From Halorhodospira halochloris (GTDB lineage Bacteria; Pseudomonadota; Gammaproteobacteria; Nitrococcales; Halorhodospiraceae): DNA of 64,000 bases. The DNA lies in the NCBI RefSeq assembly GCF_002356555.2, contig NZ_AP017372.2:186001-250000 (forward strand). The letters are read 5' to 3'. Below are positions 44,581 to 53,302 of this stretch, piece by piece (within the stretch, counting starts at the first letter, position 1; each line of letters begins with the position of its first letter). Made by a program: the position numbers and the translations under genes. The notes beneath the pieces were generated by a model. That model was not told the DNA's origin, made no database searches, and saw only the letters and a list, made by a program, of their open reading frames with translations.

Positions 44581-45186
44581 ATTAGCCTGCTGTTGGTGCA
44601 CATGGCTCTCGTCAACCATCGCCAGATTCTCCAGCACCTCACGCAGATAGAGTGGATTAACCAGCTTTATGCCGATGCGTTCGGCGAACTTGCGCATCCC
44701 CTCATCGGCAGAGACCAGACTGGCGTCGAGCTCATAGGCGAGCAGAACGACATCGATGTCTTCCCGCGAGTCGAGGATGCCGCGGCGCATAGCTTCGCGG
44801 TAGCGCTCGCGCAGATGGGTAATCATCTCTGGCTCCAGGCAGTTCGCCTCTCCGGCTTGGCGGGTATGCTCCTCAGCTATTCGCAGGCCGCGTTGGATGC
44901 GCGAGCGGACCTCTTCGATGAACTCATAGAGTACTTCGCTGGGGATGGTCAGCGAGAATCGGCGCGGCGAGCGGATATGCACCTCGGTCTCAAATGCCGG
45001 GCCGATAAGATCCATCGAGCGCAGGTTACACAGCTCCTGATATACTGGCCCGGGCATAAAGAATTCGGCATCGGCGCGCCGCGCTAGGCCGAGAAATACC
45101 GAAATCGCCTGCAGCGGTTCCTCGTCAAAGCGCAGGTAGATATTGGGATTGGTAAAGACGCTGGTGTCGAGCACGAATCGGCGCAT
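44569..45186 (-). CDS. RNA-free RNase P (HARP), PIN-domain protein
   Basis: 205 residues of the UPF0278 / 'RNA ligase partner' family, now known as HARP (homologue of Aquifex RNase P). The PIN-type nuclease core opens with FVLDTSVFTNP (Asp7). The distal acidic cluster is Asp139, Asp143 and Asp145 (DSREDID), then Asp161 (VSADEGM), the expected metal-binding residues. A long helical insert (about 80-130) is the family's protruding region used for oligomerisation and tRNA contact. It trims the 5' leader of pre-tRNA with protein alone. HARPs occur in Aquificales, many archaea and a few proteobacteria including Halorhodospira. The neighbouring RNA ligase seen in some genomes is absent here. The last residues are encoded by the palindrome end. 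Confidence 0.88.
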   Translation of the reverse strand: MRRFVLDTSVFTNPNIYLRFDEEPLQAISVFLGLARRADAEFFMPGPVYQELCNLRSMDLIGPAFETEVHIRSPRRFSLTIPSEVLYEFIEEVRSRIQRGLRIAEEHTRQAGEANCLEPEMITHLRERYREAMRRGILDSREDIDVVLLAYELDASLVSADEGMRKFAERIGIKLVNPLYLREVLENLAMVDESHVHQQQANGRP

Positions 45187-45276
45187 ACACTTATGCCTCG
45201 TTGGTTGACCGGCAAAGCATGAGCATTTACTAACAACAACTTAACTCCCCTAGGGCTCTGAACAAGGAGGTGAGCC

Positions 45277-45744
45277 ATGCAGAAGCAAGTAAAAAAACGT
45301 CGGCTACGCTGTTTTGGGTTTACGTTAGTCGAGATGATGATCGTCGTCGCTATCATAGCAGCTCTGGCCGCCCTTGCGGTGCCGCAGTACCAGAACTACA
45401 TGAGCCGTACCCAATTCTCCGAGGCGTTGACGCTTTTCTCTGGGGTGCGCACCGCGGTAGAGACGCACGTCACTATTTACGGGGTCAATAGTGCTCTCCG
45501 GGCGGATGAGTTCCTGGCTGGACACAGGACTCAAGGTGAGCATATCTCAGATATTAGCGTAATCAATGCTGGACAAACGGTTCAGGTAGTACTGACATTC
45601 AAAGATGATGGCGTCAGCATGAACCTAGCTAGCGAGGAAGTCACCTTCAGCTGGGATACTGCCGAGATCAATGAAGGCTGGCAATGTAGCGTTAGTGATA
45701 CGGTCAAGCCATTTGCCTCGGGGATGTGTGCCAGCGCCGGCTAG
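45277..45744 (+). CDS. pilA: Type IV major pilin-like protein
   Basis: 155 residues. A positively charged leader (KKRRLRCFG) is followed by the prepilin cleavage site G/FTLVEMMIVV with Glu5 and the hydrophobic assembly helix ending in VPQYQNYMSR. The globular part has two Cys near the C-terminus (WQCS and GMCAS), able to form the pilin disulfide loop. An ideal ribosome-binding site (AAGGAGGTGA) precedes the ATG, implying strong translation. It is probably cleaved by PilD and assembled through the reduced pil locus about 20 kb away. A minor pilin role is possible. Confidence 0.9.
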   Translation: MQKQVKKRRLRCFGFTLVEMMIVVAIIAALAALAVPQYQNYMSRTQFSEALTLFSGVRTAVETHVTIYGVNSALRADEFLAGHRTQGEHISDISVINAGQTVQVVLTFKDDGVSMNLASEEVTFSWDTAEINEGWQCSVSDTVKPFASGMCASAG

Positions 45745-45762
45745 TCCGCTTAAGGTCTCGAA

Positions 45763-45924
45763 GGGGAAACTCTAACCCCCCCCCCCCCCCCCCCCTGGAG
45801 CCAATCATCCGCCCCGGAGTGGAGGTCTTGGCGCCAGGGGTGGTGCCGTGAAGCCTGCAGGGAAGGATTCACGGCGCCCTCCACACCGGGAAGCAGGGCT
45901 CGGGGGGAGCTGTTAAAGGCTACC
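45763..45924 (+). repeat. Palindromic element copy 11 with a 20-C homopolymer
   Basis: A run of 20 C residues (45776-45795) stands where other copies have a short CCCC in the left arm. The rest of the element is recognisable but loosely paired. Between convergent pilA and the PP0621-family gene, 19 bases after the pilA stop. Confidence 0.9.
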
Positions 45925-45959
45925 GAAGGGTCTGCGCATAGGGGGCTGCCGCGCAGCTG

Positions 45960-46220
45960 CTACTGCCGTGGCCCCTGCTGCATATGTTCGTGGCAGCAGT
46001 AGTAGCGTTTCCACCGCTGTAGTGCCCGCGAGCGGGCCAGAAAGAGTCCGCAGTGGGCGCACGGCACCATCTCCTCGGCGTAGCCGCGCCCTAAGCCTTC
46101 AGCGCTGTCCGGGTCGGGCGGTGGACTCTCGCGCGGCTTGTGGAGTACCCAGTGGTACACAGAGCGGGCCCCGATGAGGGCAAGGATAATTATGATTACA
46201 AGCAGTATCTGGCTTAGCAT
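45960..46220 (-). CDS. PP0621 family small membrane protein
   Basis: 86 residues: one N-terminal membrane helix (about 3-22), a proline-rich linker, then a zinc-ribbon-like module (CAHCGLFLARS and YYCCHEH). This arrangement matches the conserved PP0621 family of proteobacteria, whose function is unknown. Monocistronic, convergent with pilA. Confidence 0.8.
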   Translation of the reverse strand: MLSQILLVIIIILALIGARSVYHWVLHKPRESPPPDPDSAEGLGRGYAEEMVPCAHCGLFLARSRALQRWKRYYCCHEHMQQGPRQ

Positions 46221-46364
46221 GTACGCATCGAGCCTAGCGTTACTCCCTTAGGAGGCATTAAGGTGTAACCAAAGTAGGCAACACCAGCGTGCCTGGTTAA
46301 GCTAATCTTATAACAAGAGTATGCCCCAGGTCGCCGCCAGTGTGCTATAGGGAGGAGTAAATAC

Positions 46365-47543
46365 GTGAATCTACATGAATTTCAGGCCAAACATCTACTT
46401 GCGGAGCGGGGCGTTAGTATCCCGCGAGGATATGTCGCACGTTCTGGGGCCGAAGCCCGGGCAGCTATCGGTCGCCTTGGCGGCGATGCTTGGGTGATAA
46501 AAGCGCAGGTTCACGCCGGTGGTCGCGGCAAGGCTGGGGGCGTCAAGGTCTTAAATAATGAGGATGAGGCCGCTGATTTTGCCGATTCCCTGCTCGGCCA
46601 ACGGCTGGTCACCAAGCAGACTGATGCGGCTGGACAGCCCATCGAGGCTGTGATGATTGAAGAGGGGTTGGCTATAGAGCGCGAACTCTATCTGAGCATG
46701 CTAATTGACCGGGCCCGCCAGCGCGTCGTCTGTATCGCTTCAGCGGCGGGCGGCATGGATATAGAGGAGGTTGCCGCGACTGCGCCAGAGCAGATAATCA
46801 CCATCGAGGTCCATCCCAGCGCCGGTCTGCAGCCTTACCAAGGCAGACAGGTAGGCTTCGCGCTTGGTCTGGATAAACGTCAGGTAGGCGAACTGACCGC
46901 GATGTTGCAGTCGTTCTACCAGCTGTTCATTGAGCGCGATCTATCACTCATCGAGATCAATCCGTTAGTGGTCGATAGCGCCGGGTCGCTGATCTGTTTG
47001 GACGCCAAAATTACCGTCGATGATAACGCCATTGAGGTGGGTAAGCAGCAACAGCTTGCCGCTATGCGCGATCTTAGCCAGGAGGATGCTACCGAGGTGC
47101 GGGCAGCGGAGCATCAACTCAATTACATTACCCTGGATGGCAATATCGGCTGCATGGTCAATGGTGCCGGTCTGGCCATGGCGACGATGGATATCATCCA
47201 AGTCTATGGCGGAGCACCGGCCAATTTCCTCGATGTCGGTGGTGGCACCAGCGCCGCAAAGGTAACCGAGGCCTTTAAGATTATCCTCTCCAGCCCCCGG
47301 GTTGAGGGCATCCTGGTCAATATATTCGGCGGGATCGTCCGCTGCGATATGATAGCTGAAGGCATCATCGCTGCGGTTCGGGAAGTTGAGATAAATGTCC
47401 CAGTAGTGGTGCGCTTAGAGGGGACCAACGTCGAAGAGGGCAAGCAGTTGCTCGCCGATAGTGGTCTCGATCTTATCCCTGCCGCTGATCTCGCCTATGC
47501 AGCCGAGCGAGTAGTGGCAGCGGTCGAGCAGCGCCGTCCATGA
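46365..47543 (+). CDS. sucC: Succinate-CoA ligase (ADP-forming) beta subunit
   Basis: 392 residues beginning with GTG after GGGAGGAG. ATP-grasp fold: MNLHEFQAKHLLAERGV, KAQVHAGGRGKAGGVK, the metal-binding EINPL, and the nucleotide/CoA region with FGGIVRCDMIA. With SucD it converts succinyl-CoA to succinate with substrate-level phosphorylation. In an operon with sucD and nadE (27-base gap to sucD). Confidence 0.97.
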   Translation: MNLHEFQAKHLLAERGVSIPRGYVARSGAEARAAIGRLGGDAWVIKAQVHAGGRGKAGGVKVLNNEDEAADFADSLLGQRLVTKQTDAAGQPIEAVMIEEGLAIERELYLSMLIDRARQRVVCIASAAGGMDIEEVAATAPEQIITIEVHPSAGLQPYQGRQVGFALGLDKRQVGELTAMLQSFYQLFIERDLSLIEINPLVVDSAGSLICLDAKITVDDNAIEVGKQQQLAAMRDLSQEDATEVRAAEHQLNYITLDGNIGCMVNGAGLAMATMDIIQVYGGAPANFLDVGGGTSAAKVTEAFKIILSSPRVEGILVNIFGGIVRCDMIAEGIIAAVREVEINVPVVVRLEGTNVEEGKQLLADSGLDLIPAADLAYAAERVVAAVEQRRP

Positions 47544-47569
47544 GCAGCAGCGAACACAGGAGCAAGTGA

Positions 47570-48454
47570 ATGAGTATCCTGGTAGATAAGAACACCCGGG
47601 TGGTAGTGCAGGGGTTTACCGGCAAGCAGGGCACCTTCCACGCCGAGCAGGCGATTGCCTACGGTACTCAGATTGTGGGCGGGGTAACTCCCGGCCGGGG
47701 CGGTGAGTACCACCTTGAGCGGCCGGTCTTCAATACTGTGCATGATGCGGTAGCCTCTAGTGGTGCTAACGCCTCAATGATCTATGTGCCGGCGGCATTT
47801 GCTGCTGATGCCATCCTTGAGGCGGCTGATGCTGGGATAGAGGTTATCGCCTGCATCACCGAGGGCATTCCGGTGCTCGACATGTTGCGAGTCAAGGAGG
47901 CCTTACGCGGGTCGGGTGTCTATCTAATTGGCCCCAATTGCCCCGGAATCATAACCCCAGGCGAGTGCAAGATCGGTATCATGCCGGGCCATATCCACCA
48001 ACCTGGGCGCATCGGGATAGTCTCGCGCTCTGGTACTTTGACCTATGAAGCCGTGAAGCTGACCAGCGATGTTGGGTTGGGTCAATCGACCTGCATCGGC
48101 ATCGGTGGCGATCCCATTCAAGGCATGTCCTTCATTGACTGCTTGGAGCTGTTGGAAGCCGATGAGGGTACTGATGGTGTCGTTATAGTAGGTGAGATTG
48201 GCGGTAGTGCCGAAGAGGAAGCGGCGGAGTATATTCGTGCCCATATGAGCAAGCCGGTCCTTGCCTATATCGCTGGGGTGACGGCCCCAGCCGGTAAGCG
48301 CATGGGCCACGCTGGGGCTATTGTCTCCGGTGGCAAAGGGACGGCCGAAGATAAATTCGCTGCGCTCGAGGCTGCCGGGGTCGCCACTGTGCGCTCGCCA
48401 GTGGATATCGGTAAGCGCATGTATGAACTGGTTGGCGGCAAGGCCGTGGCGTGA
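47570..48454 (+). CDS. sucD: Succinate-CoA ligase alpha subunit
   Basis: 294 residues. CoA-binding Rossmann region ([19 protein letters not shown]), [20 protein letters not shown], and the phosphohistidine motif [14 protein letters not shown]. The length is normal. Its TGA overlaps a GTG that could start nadE, so the three genes are coupled. Confidence 0.97.
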   Translation: MSILVDKNTRVVVQGFTGKQGTFHAEQAIAYGTQIVGGVTPGRGGEYHLERPVFNTVHDAVASSGANASMIYVPAAFAADAILEAADAGIEVIACITEGIPVLDMLRVKEALRGSGVYLIGPNCPGIITPGECKIGIMPGHIHQPGRIGIVSRSGTLTYEAVKLTSDVGLGQSTCIGIGGDPIQGMSFIDCLELLEADEGTDGVVIVGEIGGSAEEEAAEYIRAHMSKPVLAYIAGVTAPAGKRMGHAGAIVSGGKGTAEDKFAALEAAGVATVRSPVDIGKRMYELVGGKAVA

Positions 48455-48456
48455 GC

Positions 48457-50118
48457 ATGGCGCAGCTGAGCACGCCAAAACTAAGCATAGCCGTGGTCCA
48501 GCTGCCGTTTCGGGTCGGCGATATAGCGGCCAATCGGCAAAAGGTCATCGATGGTATCGCTTACGCTCGGGATCAGCTGGGTGCCGACTGGGTCGTCTTT
48601 CCAGAGTTGTGCCTTACCGGTTATCCGCCCGATGATCTGCTGTTGCGCAGCGATTTCCTTGACTCTGTAGAGCGCTCCCTGGCCGAGATTGCCAGCTCGT
48701 GTCATGGCATCACCGCTGTTGTTGGAGCGCCACTGCGTCGCTCCGGGCGCTTGCATAACAGTGCGGTTGTCTTGGCTGATGGTATTGAGGTGGCGCGGGC
48801 GGACAAGCGTTGCTTGCCTAGCTATAGCGTATTCGACGATAACCGCCACTTTGCACCCGGCGAGTCGCCATGCGTAGTAAGCGCACCGAACGGTATGCGC
48901 GTGGCGATTGCGATCTGCGAAGATTTGTGGTTTCCGGAGCCGGTTGCCGAGGCTGCACAGCAAGGGGCCGACCTGGTTATCGGCATCAACGCTTCACCCT
49001 ATCATCAGGATAAGGCCAAAGAGCGTGAGGCCGTCGTCGCCGAGCGGGCAGGTGAAACTGGCTTACCGATAGTCTACGTCAATCTAGTGGGGGGCCATGA
49101 TGAGATTGTCTACGATGGCGGCTCTTTCGCGCTGGATAAAGGCGGCCGCACCCAAGCGCGCGCACCCCAGTTTGAAGATGGCGTATATGGTGTCGAGATT
49201 GATGTCGAGGGCCAAGTAAGCGGCGCCTATCAACCATTAGCGGAGCCGGATCAGGCCACCTATGCGGCGCTGGTCCGCGGAACCGCCGATTATGTCCATG
49301 GCAATGGCTTCACTGGCGTAGTGCTGGGGCTTTCCGGTGGCATAGACTCAGCCCTCACCGCGGCGATAGCGGTTGATGCCTTTGGTCAAGAGCGGGTGCT
49401 CGGAGTTATGCTGCCCTCCCGTTACACTGCTCAGCGCAGCCTCGACGATGCGCAGGCGGCAGCCGAGGCCTTAGGGATAGATTATCGAGTCATCCCCATC
49501 GAGGATCTTGTCGCAGGCTACGAGTCTGCGCTAGCGCCCCTCTTTGCCGGGCGAACCGCCGATGTCACTGAGGAGAATATCCAGGCCCGCATTCGCGGTA
49601 ACTTGGTGATGGCAATCTCCAATAAGTTGGGGCTAATGTTGCTGGCAGCGGGCAATAAGAGTGAGCTGGCGGTGGGCTATGCGACCTTATATGGGGACAT
49701 GTGTGGTGGCTTTGCCCCTTTAAAGGATGTCTACAAGACTCAAGTCTACCGGTTGGCCGAGTATCGTAACCGCTGCGGGTTAGCGGTGCCTGAGTCCATC
49801 ATGACGCGAGAACCGACGGCCGAGCTGCGTGCCAATCAGCGCGATCAAGATAGTCTGCCGCCGTATCCGCTCCTCGACGAGTTGCTCCGCCAGTATATTG
49901 AGCAAGACCGCGGCGAGGGCGAATTAGTTGTTGAGGGGTTGGCCCCTGATGAGCAGCGGCGGGTAATTGAGATGCTCTACCGCAATGAATATAAGCGCCG
50001 CCAGGGCGCGCCTGGAGTAAAGGTCACCAGGCGGGCGTTCGGCAGGGATCGCCGGTATCCGATAACCTCGGGTTGGCAGGGTACGGCTCAGTTTCGAAAA
50101 GATAGCAAAATACGGTAA
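48457..50118 (+). CDS. nadE: Glutamine-dependent NAD+ synthetase
   Basis: 553 residues from the ATG at 48457 (a GTG six bases earlier overlaps the sucD stop). The N-terminal nitrilase-type glutaminase domain (about 1-270) has Glu in FPELCLTGYPPDD, Lys in ADKRCLPSYSVFDD and Cys in AICEDLWFP. The C-terminal synthetase domain has the ATP loop GLSGGIDSALTAAIA and the downstream GNKSELAVGY region. It amidates nicotinic acid adenine dinucleotide. Linked functionally to the NAD(P)-using pnt operon only by cofactor. Confidence 0.96.
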   Translation: MAQLSTPKLSIAVVQLPFRVGDIAANRQKVIDGIAYARDQLGADWVVFPELCLTGYPPDDLLLRSDFLDSVERSLAEIASSCHGITAVVGAPLRRSGRLHNSAVVLADGIEVARADKRCLPSYSVFDDNRHFAPGESPCVVSAPNGMRVAIAICEDLWFPEPVAEAAQQGADLVIGINASPYHQDKAKEREAVVAERAGETGLPIVYVNLVGGHDEIVYDGGSFALDKGGRTQARAPQFEDGVYGVEIDVEGQVSGAYQPLAEPDQATYAALVRGTADYVHGNGFTGVVLGLSGGIDSALTAAIAVDAFGQERVLGVMLPSRYTAQRSLDDAQAAAEALGIDYRVIPIEDLVAGYESALAPLFAGRTADVTEENIQARIRGNLVMAISNKLGLMLLAAGNKSELAVGYATLYGDMCGGFAPLKDVYKTQVYRLAEYRNRCGLAVPESIMTREPTAELRANQRDQDSLPPYPLLDELLRQYIEQDRGEGELVVEGLAPDEQRRVIEMLYRNEYKRRQGAPGVKVTRRAFGRDRRYPITSGWQGTAQFRKDSKIR

Positions 50119-50493
<375 letters not shown>

Positions 50494-50527
50494 TCCAAGG
50501 AATGACTGGGGCAGAGGGTTATTAACA

Positions 50528-50678
50528 GGGCACCTCGAGAAGCTCCCCCGGCCTGACTGGTTGTCCAGGCTTGAAGGACGCCGTTAATCCGTCCCTGGAG
50601 GTTCATGGCGTCAGACCAGGTGCCGAGACCTTCACGCCTGGGCAAACAGTCAGACCGGGGGAGCTTCTCGAAGTGCCC
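50528..50678 (-). repeat. Palindromic element copy 12 (most diverged arms)
   Basis: Arms read GGGCACCTCGAGAAGC... and ...GCTTCTCGAAGTGCCC: very different from the family consensus but still complementary over nearly 50 bp. The centre is reverse orientation. Between convergent glnB and bamD. Confidence 0.92.
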
Positions 50679-50744
50679 AGCAGTTAAAGGTGCCATCCCT
50701 TAAACTGCTAAATAGGTCTGGCGCTCTCATCTCATAGCCGTAAC

Positions 50745-51518
50745 TCACTCTATATCGGGCACATCCTCGACGTCGACCTCGTGGCGACGTGCGATTTCCT
50801 GCTCTACCTCGTCGCCTAATTCGTATAGTTCAAGCCCTCGATACGAGTCGGCGAGTTTCTGCATAGCGTCATCAACTACGGCAGTCCCTGGGTAGCCTGA
50901 GATGATGCGTCCGGCGCGGTTAGCAGCGGCGATATAGGCGCCCCGCTCCAGATAAAAGTCGGTGATGTATAGCTCGTAAGCTGCTAACTGTTCGCGAATA
51001 TCTTCCATACGCTCATAGGCATTGTCGGTGTATTCGCTATCCGGAAAATCACGCACTAGTTCTTGGAAGTCGAAGAACGCGCGGCGTTTAGGCTCAGGAT
51101 CGCGGAGGTTGGCATCAACCCCCAACAGCTGGCCGAGGCCTCCGGGGCCAATTGACTGGCGAGAAACCCCGCGCATGTATATGGCGTAGGCGACGTTTTC
51201 ATCTTGGGGATGCATGCGGATGAACCGGTCGGCGGCGGCTATGGCCGATTGATGCTGCCCGGCTAAGTGATGGGCGTAGATAATCATCAGCTGCGATTGA
51301 ACCGAATAATCGCCGAAGGGGTAGCGGGCAATAAGGCTCTCAAAGCGGTTGATGGCCTCGCTGTAATTGCCGCTGCCCAGGCTATCCATAGCCCTGTCGT
51401 AGAGTTGAGCAACGCCTACCTCGGCGCTGTCTTCGGGCGTCCCTGCGCAGCCACCAAGCCCGGCAGTTCCGAGTAACAAGGCGATCATCAGGGTACAGCG
51501 GGTAATCCAGCGTAACAT
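50745..51518 (-). CDS. bamD: Outer membrane protein assembly lipoprotein BamD
   Basis: 257 residues. Signal peptide with lipobox ending at Cys24 (LGGC), then five TPR-like repeats (YDRAMDSLGSGNYSEAINRFESL, YPFGDYSVQSQLMIIYAHH, FIRMHPQDENVAYAIYMRG as separate helices). It is the essential partner of BamA in inserting beta-barrel proteins, which here would include the PilQ secretin environment. Divergent from rluD, the conserved gammaproteobacterial arrangement. Confidence 0.95.
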   Translation of the reverse strand: MLRWITRCTLMIALLLGTAGLGGCAGTPEDSAEVGVAQLYDRAMDSLGSGNYSEAINRFESLIARYPFGDYSVQSQLMIIYAHHLAGQHQSAIAAADRFIRMHPQDENVAYAIYMRGVSRQSIGPGGLGQLLGVDANLRDPEPKRRAFFDFQELVRDFPDSEYTDNAYERMEDIREQLAAYELYITDFYLERGAYIAAANRAGRIISGYPGTAVVDDAMQKLADSYRGLELYELGDEVEQEIARRHEVDVEDVPDIE

Positions 51519-51610
51519 GCTATTTCAATCTCCCCAAACCATTTAAAATTACTATTGTAGCGCCCAGAATGGGACTTACCATAATCATTTTGCTAGAGAT
51601 TTGACAGAAC

Positions 51611-52546
51611 ATGGAGACTCAATACGCCGTGGTGCCTGAGCAGCTTGCCGGGCAGCGGTTTGATCGTGTACTCGCGCAACTCTTCCCTGACTATTCACGC
51701 AGCCGGCTACAGCAGTGGGTCAAGAGCGGTCAGGTCACCGTAGATGGCCAGCAGAGGCGGGTACGCGACAGTGTCAAAGCTGGTGAGCAGATCACCCTGG
51801 TTGCCAAGTTGGAGCCTTGTCTTGAGCTGGAGCCGGAGGCTATTGACTTGCCGGTGGTAGCGGAAGATGAGGCGATAATTGTCATCGATAAGCCGGCAGG
51901 CTTGGTTGTCCACCCGGGGGCGGGTAATCACACTGGCACCCTGGTCAATGCGCTTCTCTACTACGATCCCGATCTGGAATGCCTGCCCCGGGCCGGCATT
52001 GTCCACCGACTTGATAAAGAGACTTCGGGGCTGATGGTGGTGGCCCGGACTGCGCAGGCACATCACCATCTGGTCGAAGAGTTGCAGCAGCGCCGGGTGG
52101 GGCGTGCCTATGAGGCTATTGTAGTTGGCACCCCTACGGCTGGTGGCAAGGTGGATGCGCCGATTGCCCGGCATCCGCGTGACCGCAAGCGCATGGCGGT
52201 GGTCCGAGATGGCCGCCCAGCGGTTAGCCACTACAGGGTCGCGGAACGCTTCAGCTCCCACACCCGGCTTAGCGTAGAGCTCGAGACCGGCAGAACCCAT
52301 CAGATCAGAGTTCACATGGCCCACATAGGCTTACCGCTGCTCGGTGATCCGGTCTATGGCCGCCGCCCGGTTTACCCTAAATCAGCGAGCGATAAGCTCA
52401 GGGACCAGCTCGATGGGTTCCGCCGCCAGGCACTGCACGCTTGCAAATTACGCCTCGCCCATCCTCTAACTGGTGAGCAAATGGAGTGGGACTCAGAGCG
52501 CCCTGCCGATATGCAACAACTCCTGGAGGCGTTGCGTGAGGGGTGA
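51611..52546 (+). CDS. rluD: 23S rRNA pseudouridine synthase RluD
   Basis: 311 residues. N-terminal S4 domain (FDRVLAQLFPDYSRSRLQQWVKSGQVTVDG in pieces), then the RluA-type catalytic core with HRLDKETSG carrying Asp135. Position between bamD and pgeF identifies it as RluD, which modifies helix 69 of 23S rRNA. Its end overlaps the pgeF start. Confidence 0.94.
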   Translation: METQYAVVPEQLAGQRFDRVLAQLFPDYSRSRLQQWVKSGQVTVDGQQRRVRDSVKAGEQITLVAKLEPCLELEPEAIDLPVVAEDEAIIVIDKPAGLVVHPGAGNHTGTLVNALLYYDPDLECLPRAGIVHRLDKETSGLMVVARTAQAHHHLVEELQQRRVGRAYEAIVVGTPTAGGKVDAPIARHPRDRKRMAVVRDGRPAVSHYRVAERFSSHTRLSVELETGRTHQIRVHMAHIGLPLLGDPVYGRRPVYPKSASDKLRDQLDGFRRQALHACKLRLAHPLTGEQMEWDSERPADMQQLLEALREG

Positions 52547-53297
52547 ATGGACGCGGAACGGAGTAGGATTTGTCGCCCCTGAGCAGCCATTAGCAGTTGG
52601 GGTAAAGGCGTTCACTACAACCCGCAGCGGCGGGGTCAGCCGCCCCCCTTACGCTAGCCTTAATCTGGCCGAGCATACCGGCGATGATAGGTCAGCTGTA
52701 GCCGAAAACCGGCGCCTTCTGGAGGTTGCCGCCGAGTTGCCTGAACCGCCACGTTGGCTTGCGCAAGTGCATGGCACCGAGGTGGTTGCCGCCCACGAGC
52801 AGCAGCAGGGTGCTCAGGCAGACGCCTCCTGGACCGATCGCCCTGGGGTGGTGTGTGCAGTGCTCACCGCCGATTGTCTGCCAGTTGTTTTTGCTGCTCA
52901 GGATGGCAGTAGCGTAGCGGTAGCCCACGCCGGTTGGCGGGGGCTTTGCGCCGGGGTGCTTGAAGAGACGTTGGACGCTATGCCGGTGCCTGCCGGGCAA
53001 ATTGTCGCTTGGCTGGGTCCAGCAATAGGGGCGGATGCCTTTGAAGTGGGGCGAGATGTTAAAGAGGCATTCATGAACGCAGACCCAGCTAGCCAGGAGT
53101 TTTTTGTGCCTGGCCGGGAGGGGCGGTTTTACGCAGATCTTTACTCTTTGGCACTGTTGCGACTAAAAAGACGCAACATAAAAGATGTTTTTGGTTATAA
53201 TTGGTGTACTTTTAAACAGCGGCAGCTGTTTTTTTCCTACCGTAGGGATGGGGCTAGAACTGGCCGCATGGCTACACTTGTTTGCCGGGAGAGCTAG
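52536..53297 (+). CDS. pgeF: Peptidoglycan editing factor PgeF / multicopper-oxidoreductase-fold YfiH
   Basis: 253 residues. I choose GTG 52536 because GGAGG lies seven bases upstream inside the rluD end, giving an 11-base overlap and MRGEWTRNGVGFVAP. Family motifs: TTTRSGGVSRPPYASLNLAEHTGDD (in parts), QVHGTEV, VLTADCLPVVFA, VAHAGWRGLCAGVLE. Zinc ligands His and Cys are intact. Relatives either remove misincorporated L-Ser from peptidoglycan precursors or act on purine nucleosides. Confidence 0.92.
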   Translation: MRGEWTRNGVGFVAPEQPLAVGVKAFTTTRSGGVSRPPYASLNLAEHTGDDRSAVAENRRLLEVAAELPEPPRWLAQVHGTEVVAAHEQQQGAQADASWTDRPGVVCAVLTADCLPVVFAAQDGSSVAVAHAGWRGLCAGVLEETLDAMPVPAGQIVAWLGPAIGADAFEVGRDVKEAFMNADPASQEFFVPGREGRFYADLYSLALLRLKRRNIKDVFGYNWCTFKQRQLFFSYRRDGARTGRMATLVCRES

Positions 53298-53302
53298 GGT
53301 GA

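Noticed and set aside
44251-45087. 278-codon plus-strand frame running from the RAYT-like gene through copy 10 and opposite HARP
   Set aside because: It is a shadow across two real genes and a repeat; composition changes abruptly at each boundary.
44569-45186. VapC-type toxin of a toxin-antitoxin pair
   Set aside because: Longer than VapC, carries the HARP/UPF0278 helical insert, and no antitoxin gene is next to it.
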